Shown here piece by piece: positions 28,342 to 36,759 of a stretch of DNA of 64,000 bases. The number at the start of each line of letters is the position of its first letter. The stretch's first letter is position 1. The position numbers and the translations under genes are program-made. The stretch comes from Propionimicrobium sp. PCR01-08-3 (GTDB taxonomy: Bacteria > Actinomycetota > Actinomycetes > Propionibacteriales > Propionibacteriaceae). Below the pieces are notes generated by a model. The model saw nothing but the letters and a program-made list of their open reading frames with translations, was not told where the DNA came from and made no database searches. Where the stretch lies: the NCBI RefSeq assembly GCF_030286045.1, contig NZ_CP127390.1, positions 372,001 to 436,000 on the forward strand, read 5' to 3'.

Positions 28342-28373
28342 GACGCGGCAATCAGAATCAACGCGAATGTCAT
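28338..28373 (-). CDS. Possible leaderless 11-residue leader peptide of the iron permease
   Basis: An 11-codon ORF (MTFALILIAAS) runs from ATG at 28373 to a TGA at 28340-28338 that overlaps the permease ATG. Its ATG lies eight bases after the -10-like TAGTCT, about where transcription should start, so the mRNA would be leaderless; no ribosome binding site precedes either start. Ribosomes that finish the peptide could re-initiate on the permease gene. This is inference from spacing and overlap; the ORF is short enough to arise by chance. Confidence 0.4.
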   Translation of the reverse strand: MTFALILIAAS

Positions 28374-28380
28374 GGCGAGC

Positions 28381-28410
28381 AGACTAGAGGATAATGATTC
28401 TCAATATCAA
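28381..28410 (-). promoter_or_regulatory. Iron-uptake promoter with Fur-family operator
   Basis: On the minus strand TTGATA (28410-28405) and TAGTCT (28386-28381) are 18 bases apart and fit a -35/-10 pair. Within them, on the plus strand at 28390-28408, is GATAATGATTCTCAATATC. It matches the 19-base Fur consensus GATAATGATAATCATTATC at 16 positions. On the minus strand it reads TGAGAATCATTATC, close to the 7-1-7 Fur-family form. A bound repressor would block the polymerase. Fur, or the related Zur, fits better than DtxR/IdeR, whose TTAGGTTAGCCTAACCTAA site is different. Confidence 0.7.
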
Positions 28411-28436
28411 ACCGCGGCGGTTTCGGACAGGGGCAA

Positions 28437-28482
28437 ACAAAAGCCCGGTGTGCACATCCAGGAACAGACGTGCACACCAGGC
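28437..28482 (-). terminator. Intrinsic terminator after the DUF805 gene
   Basis: On the minus strand a GTGTGCAC/GTGCACAC-type hairpin (9-base perfect arms at 28478-28470 and 28455-28447, extended by G/C pairs) is followed by a T-rich run, TTTTGTTT. It lies about 20 bases beyond the stop of the DUF805 gene, so it should end that transcript before the iron-uptake promoter. Confidence 0.7.
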
Positions 28483-28502
28483 CTTCGTGATGGGGGCTCG
28501 GG

Positions 28503-28892
28503 TCAGTAGGCGGAGGCTCCGTTGGTCACCGGGGCGCCGTACTGGTTCGGGCCGGGGGTCGGCGCCATCAGGCAGAGGATCAGCACGATGATCTGACCGA
28601 TGAACGGAATGAGATTCAGCAGCACCAGGAGCCCGCTCTTGCCGGTGTCGTGCAATCTGCGGACACTCACCGTGATCGACGGCAGCAGGATCGCGAGGCC
28701 GAACAAGCTCACCACGATGGTGAAGGGTGAGTTGCCGTTCGCGTTCATCGTGAGATTCACCAAGATGCCGAGCACGAAGTTGATGACGAAGCACGACAGA
28801 ACCCAGGTGCCCCATTCGGCCCGGCTGGCGCGTCCGTCGAAGACGATGTACTTCGACAGGGTGTATTTCAAAGAATCGATGATGTTGTTCAT
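28503..28892 (-). CDS. DUF805 family small membrane protein
   Basis: The 129-residue protein has the DUF805 pattern: an N-terminal amphipathic lead (MNNIIDSLKYTLSKYIVFDGRASRAEWG), then three to four hydrophobic helices, with the conserved SVRRLHDTGKSG loop between them. Function is unknown for the family. The frame is open upstream to 29174, but I start at 28892, where AGGAG is seven bases away and family similarity begins. The gene is divergent from the lipoprotein gene at 29150 and ends at a clear terminator. Confidence 0.88.
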   Translation of the reverse strand: MNNIIDSLKYTLSKYIVFDGRASRAEWGTWVLSCFVINFVLGILVNLTMNANGNSPFTIVVSLFGLAILLPSITVSVRRLHDTGKSGLLVLLNLIPFIGQIIVLILCLMAPTPGPNQYGAPVTNGASAY

Positions 28893-29149
28893 GTGCTCTC
28901 CTTTGGTGAAGGGCGACGGTTCTCTTCTTGAGTTAAGCGCCCGCAGGGCGGGCGGCTCGATGTACAGCGGAGCCTTGATCAATGAGCCTAGCCGGACGCC
29001 GGGCCAGACATCCCGGTAGCCATTCAGCTTGTCGCGATCACCGGCGGTAGTCGAATCTCGGGCTTGTCGACTTGCCGACCTGCAACTTGCTCGCGGCATT
29101 GCGGCATGTGGACCACTGGTGCCGGACGCCGAGCCACTAGGCTTGGCGC

Positions 29150-29785
29150 ATGAAGGGTCATTATCTGTGCGCAAGCGCCATTGCAGTCCTGGTCGGACTC
29201 GCCGCCTGCACCGGCGAACCCAACGACATCCCGGCTACCAGCGATCAGACCTCGGCGTCATCGACGCCACAGACTCCGTCGGGTTCGGTTGATGCCTCTT
29301 CCGCGTCGACGTCGTCACCTGCCGTGCCGGAGCCTTCGACACCCCAGACCCCGTACGACACGACCCCGACCGAGGCAGCCGGTTCATCGTCGGCTCATGG
29401 TTTCGAGATGACCGATGTCCGTGTCGGCGACCACGATGGGTTCGACAGGGTGGTGGTCGAGTTCACCGGCGGTCAGATCTCGGATCTGGCCTGGTTGACC
29501 AGCTACGAACAAGACCCGGCCACTCAGGGCAAGGGCGATCCCATCGACCTGGGAGCCGACGCCTATCTCAGGGTGATCGTCCGGGGGCAGCTGTTCCCGC
29601 CCACGTCCGATGACCCGCCGAGTGGTGTGCTGCCGTCGGCAGCCCAGGGCAATGTGACCGGCGTCTATGTCGATCCGGTCTTCGAAGGGGACTCGGTGGT
29701 ATGGATCGGGCTGGACGCCGAACGTGGCTTCGCCGTATCCACGCTGGACGATCCGGGCCGCCTGGTCATCGACATCGAAGAGTGA
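29150..29785 (+). CDS. Secreted lipoprotein with AMIN-like domain
   Basis: The 211-residue protein has a short signal peptide (MKGHYLCASAIAVLVGLAAC) with a lipobox ending at cysteine 20, then a Ser/Thr/Pro-rich linker of about 60 residues that would span the outer layer. A C-terminal beta-rich domain follows, with VRVGDHDGFDRVVVEFTGG and GDSVVWIGLDAERGFAVSTLDDPGRLVIDI. This domain resembles the AMIN-like domain of actinobacterial lipoproteins, which may bind cell-wall material. The exact role is unknown. Codon use is like its neighbours. A hairpin at 29804-29835 lies just past its end. Confidence 0.78.
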   Translation: MKGHYLCASAIAVLVGLAACTGEPNDIPATSDQTSASSTPQTPSGSVDASSASTSSPAVPEPSTPQTPYDTTPTEAAGSSSAHGFEMTDVRVGDHDGFDRVVVEFTGGQISDLAWLTSYEQDPATQGKGDPIDLGADAYLRVIVRGQLFPPTSDDPPSGVLPSAAQGNVTGVYVDPVFEGDSVVWIGLDAERGFAVSTLDDPGRLVIDIEE

Positions 29786-29803
29786 TGGTGCACCGAAAAC
29801 AAC

Positions 29804-29835
29804 CGGTCCCACCCGGGGACGACCGGATGGGACCG
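29804..29835. terminator. Hairpin between convergent genes, possible bidirectional terminator
   Basis: Perfect 8-base arms CGGTCCCA (29804-29811) and TGGGACCG (29828-29835) flank a 16-base loop. The hairpin lies between the stops of the AMIN-like lipoprotein gene and the convergent M13 peptidase gene. There is no long T run on either side, but many actinobacterial terminators lack one. Confidence 0.5.
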
Positions 29836-29858
29836 AATTGCTGATGCTGGCGGTGAGG

Positions 29859-31808
29859 TCACCAGATTCGGACGCGCTCGCTCGGCTCGAGCCATAGCTC
29901 ATCTCCGGGCCGGGTGCCGAAGGCCTCATGGAACTCGTTGATGTTGCGCACCGTCTGGTTGCAGCGCAACTCGTCGGGGGAGTGCGGGTCGGTCGCCAGC
30001 CGCTCCTTGAGGGCCTGTGGACGCATGATCGTGCGCCAGGTCTGCGCCCAGCCGTAGAAGAGCCGCTGGGCGGCGGGGATGCCGTCGACCGGTTCGGGAT
30101 CGTGGTCGCCGACCGCGATCCGCCAGGCGTGGTAGGCGACCTGCAGGCCACCTAGGTCGCCGATGTTCTCGCCGAGGGTGAGCTCACCGTTGACGTGCAC
30201 ATCGGGCACCTCGGCGGGGGCCAGTTCGTTGAACTGGGCGACCAGCGACTTGGTGCGCTGCTCGAACGCCGCACGGTCTTCGTCGGTCCACCAGTTGCGC
30301 AGCCTGCCGTCTCCGTCGCAGGTGGAACCCTGGTCGTCGAAGCCGTGGCCGATCTCGTGGCCGATCACCGCGCCGATGCCGCCGTAGTTGACGGCATCGT
30401 CCGCGTCCGCGTTGAAGAACGGCGGCTGCAAGATGGCGGCCGGGAAGACGATCTCGTTGCGCAGCGGGTGATAGTAGGCGTTGACGGTCTGCGGGTACAT
30501 CAGCCATTCCTCGGGGTCGATCGGGCCCGACAGCTGATGAATCATATAGTCGAAGGCGAAGCTCTCGGCGCGCAGCACATTGCCCAGCAGATCGTCCGCG
30601 GTCAACTCGAGCGCAGAGTAGTCGCGCCAGCGATTCGGGTAGCCGATCTTGGCGCGGAACTTGCTGAGCTTCTTGAGTGCCTCGGCGCGGGTGTCGTCGG
30701 TCATCCAATCCAGCGTGGAGATCGACTGCCGGTAGGCCTCCAGCAGATTCGCCACCAGTTCTTCGGCGCGGGCCTTGGTGGCGGGCGGGAAGTGATCGGC
30801 CACGTAGATGCGCCCGACCGCCTCACCCAGCACGCCTTCGACCAGCGAGACACCGCGCTTCCAGCGTTCGCGGAGCACCGGGATGCCTTGCAGGGTCTTG
30901 CCGTAGAACTCGAAGTTCTGGTTCACCATGGCGCCGGTCAGGTAGGGCGCGAGCGCGTCGATGATCTGCCAGCGTTCCCACGCCTTCCAGTCGTCCAGAG
31001 CGTCCGCATTCACCAGGGATGCGACGTCGGGCAGGAAGGTGCGCTGGCAGTTGACGACCTCGGCGACGGCCTCGGCGGGCAGCTCCGCCCCGGCCAGGAA
31101 TTCGTCCCAGGCCAGATCGGGGCTGAGCCGGCAGAACTCCTCCCAGGTCTGCGGGAAGTACATCTGCACCATGTCGCGGGTGCGTACCTTGTCCCAATGG
31201 CAACCGGCCACCTTGGTCTCCAGCTCGAAGATCCGGCGGGCCTGGTCGGCGGCGTCCGGCAAGCCGGCGAGGGTGAGCATCGCTTCGATGTGCGCAAGGT
31301 AGGCCTCGCGGATCTCAGCGTGCTCGGGTAGCCGGTAGTACTCCTCGTCCGGCAGGCTGATGCCCGACTGGCCGACGAACAGCAGATAGCGGGCCGGATT
31401 GCCGGGGTCCGAATCGTTGTCGAGATCGACGAGGGCGCCGATGCCGCGCCTGGCCGACCAGCCCCAGAAGTGTGCCAACTCGGCGACCGAACTGATCGCG
31501 TCCACCTTTTCGAGCAGCGGGACGAGGGGAGCGACGCCGAGCGCCTCGACGGCATCGGAATCCATGAACGATGCGTAGAGGTTCGCGATTCGCGTGCTGT
31601 CCGGGTCTCCGTCGGGCGTGCAGGCATCAACGATCTGCCGGATCGCCGCCTCGGATTCCTCCCGTAGCTCGTGGAAGGCACCCCAGCCGCTGCGGTCTTC
31701 CGGGATTTCGGCGGTCTTCAACCACGAGCCGTTCACATGCCGGAAGAGGTCGTCGGCCGGACGCACATCGCGATCGAAAAAAGCTTGATTCAATGCTTCG
31801 GTAGTCAC
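29859..31808 (-). CDS. M13 family (neprilysin-like) zinc metallopeptidase
   Basis: The 649-residue protein is a full-length M13 peptidase. The catalytic zinc site is VIGHEIGHGFDDQG (HExxH), and the third ligand is the first glutamate in LTLGENIGDLGGLQVAYHAW. The substrate-anchoring NAYYHPLRNEIVFPAAILQPPFF segment precedes it, and the family ending with a conserved tryptophan/arginine region (ERVRIW) is intact. It has no signal peptide or membrane anchor, so it acts in the cytoplasm, as PepO-like enzymes do on oligopeptides. The start is GTG at 31808 with a weak ribosome binding site. It is a single gene between convergent and tandem neighbours. Confidence 0.93.
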   Translation of the reverse strand: MTTEALNQAFFDRDVRPADDLFRHVNGSWLKTAEIPEDRSGWGAFHELREESEAAIRQIVDACTPDGDPDSTRIANLYASFMDSDAVEALGVAPLVPLLEKVDAISSVAELAHFWGWSARRGIGALVDLDNDSDPGNPARYLLFVGQSGISLPDEEYYRLPEHAEIREAYLAHIEAMLTLAGLPDAADQARRIFELETKVAGCHWDKVRTRDMVQMYFPQTWEEFCRLSPDLAWDEFLAGAELPAEAVAEVVNCQRTFLPDVASLVNADALDDWKAWERWQIIDALAPYLTGAMVNQNFEFYGKTLQGIPVLRERWKRGVSLVEGVLGEAVGRIYVADHFPPATKARAEELVANLLEAYRQSISTLDWMTDDTRAEALKKLSKFRAKIGYPNRWRDYSALELTADDLLGNVLRAESFAFDYMIHQLSGPIDPEEWLMYPQTVNAYYHPLRNEIVFPAAILQPPFFNADADDAVNYGGIGAVIGHEIGHGFDDQGSTCDGDGRLRNWWTDEDRAAFEQRTKSLVAQFNELAPAEVPDVHVNGELTLGENIGDLGGLQVAYHAWRIAVGDHDPEPVDGIPAAQRLFYGWAQTWRTIMRPQALKERLATDPHSPDELRCNQTVRNINEFHEAFGTRPGDELWLEPSERVRIW

Positions 31809-31870
31809 CGACTCAGCCTACCCATGCGCGACGGAGCGTGGCGTCCCGATGAGTTCCGCCATCTGCGAGA

Positions 31871-32950
31871 TCAGGCGACCATCCAGGTATCGTCCCCGGC
31901 GAGCAACGCCTGCAACTGGGCAGACTTCTCGTCCGCGCTGTCGGGGGCGCCACCCTGGGCGGTGGCGATCTGTTGGCGCGACATGTCATCGAAAGTCGGA
32001 CGCTCGACACTGCGGAAGACACCGATCGGGCTGCGCTTCATCACCCCGGAGTCGGTGAGCCTGCTCAGCGCGAACGCCCGGGTCGGGTCGGCGGCGTGAG
32101 GATCGTGCCGAATCACCTTGTCCAAGCCGACCTCAGCGACGCGGGCGAGTTCGAGATGGCCGTCGGCGGCCTGCACGACCCCGAAATCTCCGCCCGCGGT
32201 CAGCACGGGCTCGCCGGCCTCGAGCTTGATGACGCCATCCGAGTCGGGGCCGGTCAGGTCGTCCCATGCTCCGTCATTGAAGATCGGGCAATTCTGGTAG
32301 ACCTCGACCAGCGAGGATCCGCGGTGCTCGAATGCGGCGCGCAGGGTCGCGGTCAGATGCGTCCGGTCGGAGTCGATGCTGCGGGCCACGAAACTGGCCT
32401 CGGCGCCCAACGCCAGGCTGACCGCGTTGACCGGGGTGTCCAACGATCCGTCGGGGCTCGACTTGGTGACCTTGCCCAGCTCACTGGTCGGCGAGTACTG
32501 GCCCTTGGTCAAGCCGTAGATGCGGTTGTTGAACAGCACGACCGTGATGTTCACGTTGCGCCGCAGCGCGTGCACCAGATGATTGGCCCCGATCGACAGC
32601 GCGTCGCCGTCGCCGGTCGCCACCATGATCGCCAGATCGGGTCGGGTGACGGCCAGGCCGGTGGCGATCGTCAGGGCCCGGCCGTGGATCGAGTGCATGC
32701 CGTAGCTGTTGACGTAATACGGAAATCTCGCCGCGCAGCCGATGCCCGAGATCACCACCGTGTTCTCGCGGGCGATCCCCAGCTCGGGCAGCAGCCCCTG
32801 CACCGTGCTCAAGATCGCGTAGTCGCCACAGCCCGGACACCAGCGCACCTCCTGGTCGCTGGTGAAATCCTTGCGTTTCAGCGGATTGATGGCGAGCGGC
32901 ACCTGATGCAGGCCGCCGGGGCTCGCCGACGATGCGATGGGCTCAGGCAT
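31871..32950 (-). CDS. korB: 2-oxoacid:ferredoxin oxidoreductase beta subunit
   Basis: The 359-residue subunit binds thiamine diphosphate and one [4Fe-4S] cluster. The cluster region begins with RWCPGCGDYAILS. The thiamine/Mg site is ATGDGDALSIGANHLVHALRRNVNITVVLFNNRIYGLTKGQYSPTS. With the alpha subunit it would decarboxylate 2-oxoglutarate (or another 2-oxoacid) to the CoA ester, reducing ferredoxin. I start at the ATG at 32950, which follows GGAGG and overlaps the end of korA by eight bases. The two-gene form without gamma and delta genes is the actinobacterial KorAB type, able to serve in an oxidative TCA variant. Confidence 0.9.
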   Translation of the reverse strand: MPEPIASSASPGGLHQVPLAINPLKRKDFTSDQEVRWCPGCGDYAILSTVQGLLPELGIARENTVVISGIGCAARFPYYVNSYGMHSIHGRALTIATGLAVTRPDLAIMVATGDGDALSIGANHLVHALRRNVNITVVLFNNRIYGLTKGQYSPTSELGKVTKSSPDGSLDTPVNAVSLALGAEASFVARSIDSDRTHLTATLRAAFEHRGSSLVEVYQNCPIFNDGAWDDLTGPDSDGVIKLEAGEPVLTAGGDFGVVQAADGHLELARVAEVGLDKVIRHDPHAADPTRAFALSRLTDSGVMKRSPIGVFRSVERPTFDDMSRQQIATAQGGAPDSADEKSAQLQALLAGDDTWMVA

Positions 32951-34790
32951 GCTGAACCTCCTCCACTTCACTCAACAGATATTCGGTCAACTCGCTGACG
33001 CTCAGCGGCAGGCCACGCATCCTCGACCAGCTTCTGGCGTCCACCAGATACTTGGCCCGCAGCACGGTGGTCAACTGGCCGAGATTGACCTCGGGGACGA
33101 TCACCCGATCGGCGCGGTGCAGCAGATCGGAAAGGTTGCCCGGCAAGGGATTCAGATTGCGCAGATGAATCTGGGCGATCGGGACGCCGAGCTCGCGCAC
33201 CCTGCGCACCGCGGCCGTGATGGCTCCCCAGCTGGATCCCCAGCCCACGACGGCCAGCCTGGCGACCCCACTCGGATCGTCCCAGCCGACGTCCGGCACC
33301 GGAATGCGGGCGATATGCTCGGCGCGCAGCTTGACCATCAGATCGTGATTGTCGGCGTCGTAGCTGACAGAGCCCAGGCCGTTCGACTTCTCCAGGCCAC
33401 CGATACGATGCTCCAGGCCCGGCGTGCCGGGCAACGCCCAGGGCCTGTTCAGGGTCTCGGGGTCACGCCGGTACGGCGCGAACGTGCCCTGCTCGGTGTT
33501 CGGCTCGGTGGCGAAACCCGGATCGATACCGGGTAAGGTCGCCGCTTCCGGAACCAGCCAGGGCTCCGAACCGTTGGCCAGGTATGCGTCCGATAGCATG
33601 ATCACCGGAGTGCGGCGCTCGATGGCGAGCTTGCAGGCCTCGAAGGCGGCCCGGAAGCAATCCGAGGGTGAAGCAGGCGCGATGACCGGCAGCGGCGATT
33701 CACCGTTGCGTCCCCACATCGCCTGCAGCAGGTCGGCCTGCTCGGTCTTGGTGGGCATACCGGTGGAGGGGCCGGCGCGTTGCACATCGATGACCACCAG
33801 CGGCAGCTCGGTCATCACGGCCAGGTTGATCATCTCTTGCTTGAGTGCGAGGCCCGGCCCCGAGGTGGTGGTGACCCCGAGGGCTCCGCCGAACGAGGCG
33901 CCCAGGGCCGCGCCGACCGCAGCGATCTCGTCCTCGGCCTGGAAGGTCTCGACGCCGAACCCTTTTCGTTTGCTCAGCTCGTGCAGCAGATCCGATGCCG
34001 GAGTGATCGGGTAGGCGCCCAGGAACAACTGCAATCCGGACGCCACCGAGGCGGCCAGCAAACCGAGCGCGGTGGCCTGATTGCCGGAGATCTGGCGGTA
34101 CTGGCCAGCTTTCTGGGCGATCGGGGCCACCTCATAGCGCACGGCGAAGGTCTCGGTGTTCTCGCCATAGTTCCAGCCGCCCTCCAGGGCTGCCAGGTTG
34201 GCGTCGCGCACGTCGGGGTTGGACGCGAACTTGTGCGCCAACCATTCTCTGGTCGGGGTCATGTCGCGGCTGAACAGCCAGCTGACCAGGCCCAACGCGA
34301 ACATGTTGCGCGTCCGGGAGATGGCCTTGCGGCCCAGCCCGAGCCCCTCGACGGCCTGAGCCGTGGTCTTGGTCAGATCGAGGGTTACCACCTGATAGGT
34401 GGCCTCCAAGCCGTCGTCCTCGAGTGGGTTGGAGGTGTATCCGGCGTGGTTGAGGTTGCGTTTGGTGAACTCGGACGAATCGGTGATCAGCACCCCGCCT
34501 CGGCGCAGTGCCCGCAGATGGACCTTCAGTGCGGCGGGGTTCATGGCCACCAACACATCGAGATCTTCGCCGGGGGTCACGATGTCCCGGTCCGCGAAGT
34601 GCACCTGGAAGCTGCTGACGCCCCCGAGGCTGCCTTGCGGGGCCCGAATCTCGGCAGGAAAATCGGGCAAGGTGACGATGTCGTTGCCCTGCCGCGCCGA
34701 TTCGGTACCGAACCTGCCGCCGGTGAGCTGCATACCGTCTCCAGAATCACCAGCAAACCGCACGACCACCCTGCTGACTTGCTCGGGCAC
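32943..34790 (-). CDS. korA: 2-oxoacid:ferredoxin oxidoreductase alpha subunit (gamma-alpha fusion)
   Basis: The 615-residue protein fuses a gamma domain (about 1-190: VVVRFAGDSGDGMQLTG, FPAEIRAPQGSLGGVSSFQVHF) to an alpha pyrimidine-binding domain (GNQATALGLLAASVASGLQLFLGAYPITPASDLLHEL, ATTSGPGLALKQEMINLAVMTELPLVVIDVQRAGPSTGMPTKTEQADL). It partners KorB. I use the GTG at 34790, seven bases after GGAGG. An ATG at 34829 is in frame but has no ribosome binding site. 2-Oxoglutarate is the likely substrate by family, but the sequence alone does not fix it. It is divergent from mptB. Confidence 0.9.
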   Translation of the reverse strand: MPEQVSRVVVRFAGDSGDGMQLTGGRFGTESARQGNDIVTLPDFPAEIRAPQGSLGGVSSFQVHFADRDIVTPGEDLDVLVAMNPAALKVHLRALRRGGVLITDSSEFTKRNLNHAGYTSNPLEDDGLEATYQVVTLDLTKTTAQAVEGLGLGRKAISRTRNMFALGLVSWLFSRDMTPTREWLAHKFASNPDVRDANLAALEGGWNYGENTETFAVRYEVAPIAQKAGQYRQISGNQATALGLLAASVASGLQLFLGAYPITPASDLLHELSKRKGFGVETFQAEDEIAAVGAALGASFGGALGVTTTSGPGLALKQEMINLAVMTELPLVVIDVQRAGPSTGMPTKTEQADLLQAMWGRNGESPLPVIAPASPSDCFRAAFEACKLAIERRTPVIMLSDAYLANGSEPWLVPEAATLPGIDPGFATEPNTEQGTFAPYRRDPETLNRPWALPGTPGLEHRIGGLEKSNGLGSVSYDADNHDLMVKLRAEHIARIPVPDVGWDDPSGVARLAVVGWGSSWGAITAAVRRVRELGVPIAQIHLRNLNPLPGNLSDLLHRADRVIVPEVNLGQLTTVLRAKYLVDARSWSRMRGLPLSVSELTEYLLSEVEEVQHA

Positions 34791-35005
34791 CGGTAACCTC
34801 CAAATTCGCGGACATGAGGCCGCGCGCACCAGTTGGCGCAGCCTTCGAGAGGTCGCGCAACCTCTCCAACGCTTTTTCTACGATAGTTGTTGCGAAAAAC
34901 CTGGCCGCCCGCTCACAGGTGGTTATGCCGTCTCTGCCCGCTCGTTCACTCAGGGCGTAGGGTTGACCCCATGCCCGCAGATCGCCGTCGACCGATGCCG
35001 GGTTC

Positions 35006-36754
35006 GTGGGCTGCTGGTTTGGACGCGACCGGATGCGCGGCGAAATCAATCGAGCAGGTGCCGAACGACGCCGATGGGTTGCGTGGCTCGGCCGGGTCGT
35101 CGGGGTGCCAGTCGTGCTGAGGATATGGCTGGCTCAGATCGCGGACGCCTGGCGCGCAAAGAACGTCCGCCGGGGCTTCTATGGCACCTTGCTCATCACG
35201 CTCGGCGCATTCTCACCGGCCTATCTGCCCCGCAACTCGCCGTGGTGGCAGATGCTTTCGGACGCCGACGTCTCCGGCTGGCCGGCCAAGCTCACCGGGA
35301 CACTGCTCACCATGGTGGGGCTCTTCTTGCTGTTGGACGCCTGGTTCAGGCTGCGGCCACGCAAGAACGCGAGCGAACCCGAACAATATGTTTACTACCA
35401 CGTGCGACACTGGGCGATCCTGCTGATCTGGGGCGCCCCCTTCCTGTTCGCGCCACCGATCTTCAGCCACGACGCCTACAGCTATGCCGCGCAGGGCTGG
35501 CTGATTCACAACAACATCAACCCCTACGAGGCCGGCCCTGCCGTGCTGCCCGGGGCCTTCGCCGACCAGGTGTCGTGGGTGTGGCGCGACACCCCGGCGC
35601 CCTACGGGCCGCTGGCCTTGCAGCTGCAGCACGCGATCGTCGACGTGATGGGATTCAGGCCTTACGCGTCCGCGGTGGCGATGCGCATCCTCGCGCTGGT
35701 CGGAGTCGGCCTGATCGGGCTGCTGATTCCGCGGATCGCCCGCATCAGGGGTGCCGACCCGGCGTTCGCCGCCTGGTTCGGCACCCTCAACCCGGTTCTG
35801 GTGATCGACTTCGTCGGCGGCTCACACAATGATTCGCTGATGATGGGGCTGGTGGTTGCCGGGCTGTGGGTGACCCTGTGGGGGGCGAAGCCCACGGGGG
35901 AGGGCCTGGAGACCGGGCAGGAACGTTCAGCCGTGGGCGGGCTGGAGCCAGGCTTACCGGCCGACTCACCTTCCGGCCGCCGCTGGCGCACTATCACCGG
36001 TCTCAATTGGTGGTGGCTGGTGGGGGCCGTGCTGATCGGGCTGGGTGCGACCATCAAACAGCCGGCCATCATGGCCGCTTACGCACTGCCGCTGATGGCG
36101 CGTCCGTGGGCCAATTGGAGCGTGCGAGAGGTGGCGATCACGGCGGCGCGGGTGCTTGCCAGTTTCGCTGTGGCCATCGGCACCTTTTGCCTGGTGAGCC
36201 TGGCGACCGGGCTCGGCTTCGGCTGGATCAACGCGGTCAGCGTGCCCGGCAGAGTGGTGACCATCGCTCCGTTCACCGTGATCGGGCAGGCCATCCAGCT
36301 GGTGCTGAACCTGTTCGGCCTCGACCCCAGTGGTTGGGCCGCGATCACCGTGTCCCGCACGGTCGGCGTGATCTTCGCCGCCCTGGTGATAGCGGCGATG
36401 GCCGTGACGATCGCGAGGACGCGTCCGATTCTGTTCTTGGCGCTCGGCTATCTGACCGCAGCATTGTCGCTGCCGGCAGTGCGCAGCTGGTACATGTTGT
36501 GGGGAGGGCTGCTGCTGCCGGTCGCCGCCCCGCCGCGCCGGGTGGTGAACATCGCGGTGTGGACGACGGTGGTGCTGCTTTGCTACAACGGCATCAATAT
36601 GGCGTGGCGTAACGACACCATGGCGCTGGGCTTCGCCGCCGCCGCGGGCATCGCCTGGCTGGCTCGTACCCACGGCGGCGCGGCACCGGGCACCGGCAAC
36701 CGGCGGCGCCGGATTCCCGCAGGAGCAGACCATATCGAGTTGCAGAAGGACTGA
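35006..36754 (+). CDS. mptB: Polyprenyl-phosphomannose-dependent alpha-1,6-mannosyltransferase, MptB-like
   Basis: The 582-residue integral membrane GT-C glycosyltransferase would extend the mannan core of lipomannan-like glycolipids using polyprenyl-phosphomannose outside the membrane. About a dozen helices are visible. The family segments PPIFSHDAYSYAAQGWLIHNNINPYEAGP, with an acidic residue in the first extracytoplasmic loop, and NPVLVIDFVGGSHNDSLMMGL are clear. A proline/glycine-rich insertion occurs around residues 295-330. The start is uncertain: GTG 35006 or ATG 35033. The stop is followed five bases later by the enoyl-CoA hydratase-like gene, so the two are probably co-transcribed though unrelated in function. 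Confidence 0.82.
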   Translation: MGCWFGRDRMRGEINRAGAERRRWVAWLGRVVGVPVVLRIWLAQIADAWRAKNVRRGFYGTLLITLGAFSPAYLPRNSPWWQMLSDADVSGWPAKLTGTLLTMVGLFLLLDAWFRLRPRKNASEPEQYVYYHVRHWAILLIWGAPFLFAPPIFSHDAYSYAAQGWLIHNNINPYEAGPAVLPGAFADQVSWVWRDTPAPYGPLALQLQHAIVDVMGFRPYASAVAMRILALVGVGLIGLLIPRIARIRGADPAFAAWFGTLNPVLVIDFVGGSHNDSLMMGLVVAGLWVTLWGAKPTGEGLETGQERSAVGGLEPGLPADSPSGRRWRTITGLNWWWLVGAVLIGLGATIKQPAIMAAYALPLMARPWANWSVREVAITAARVLASFAVAIGTFCLVSLATGLGFGWINAVSVPGRVVTIAPFTVIGQAIQLVLNLFGLDPSGWAAITVSRTVGVIFAALVIAAMAVTIARTRPILFLALGYLTAALSLPAVRSWYMLWGGLLLPVAAPPRRVVNIAVWTTVVLLCYNGINMAWRNDTMALGFAAAAGIAWLARTHGGAAPGTGNRRRRIPAGADHIELQKD

Positions 36755-36759
36755 TTGAT

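Noticed and set aside
28390-28408. DtxR/IdeR binding site
   Set aside because: The palindrome is a good Fur-type match and differs from the DtxR consensus at most positions, so I describe it as Fur-family.
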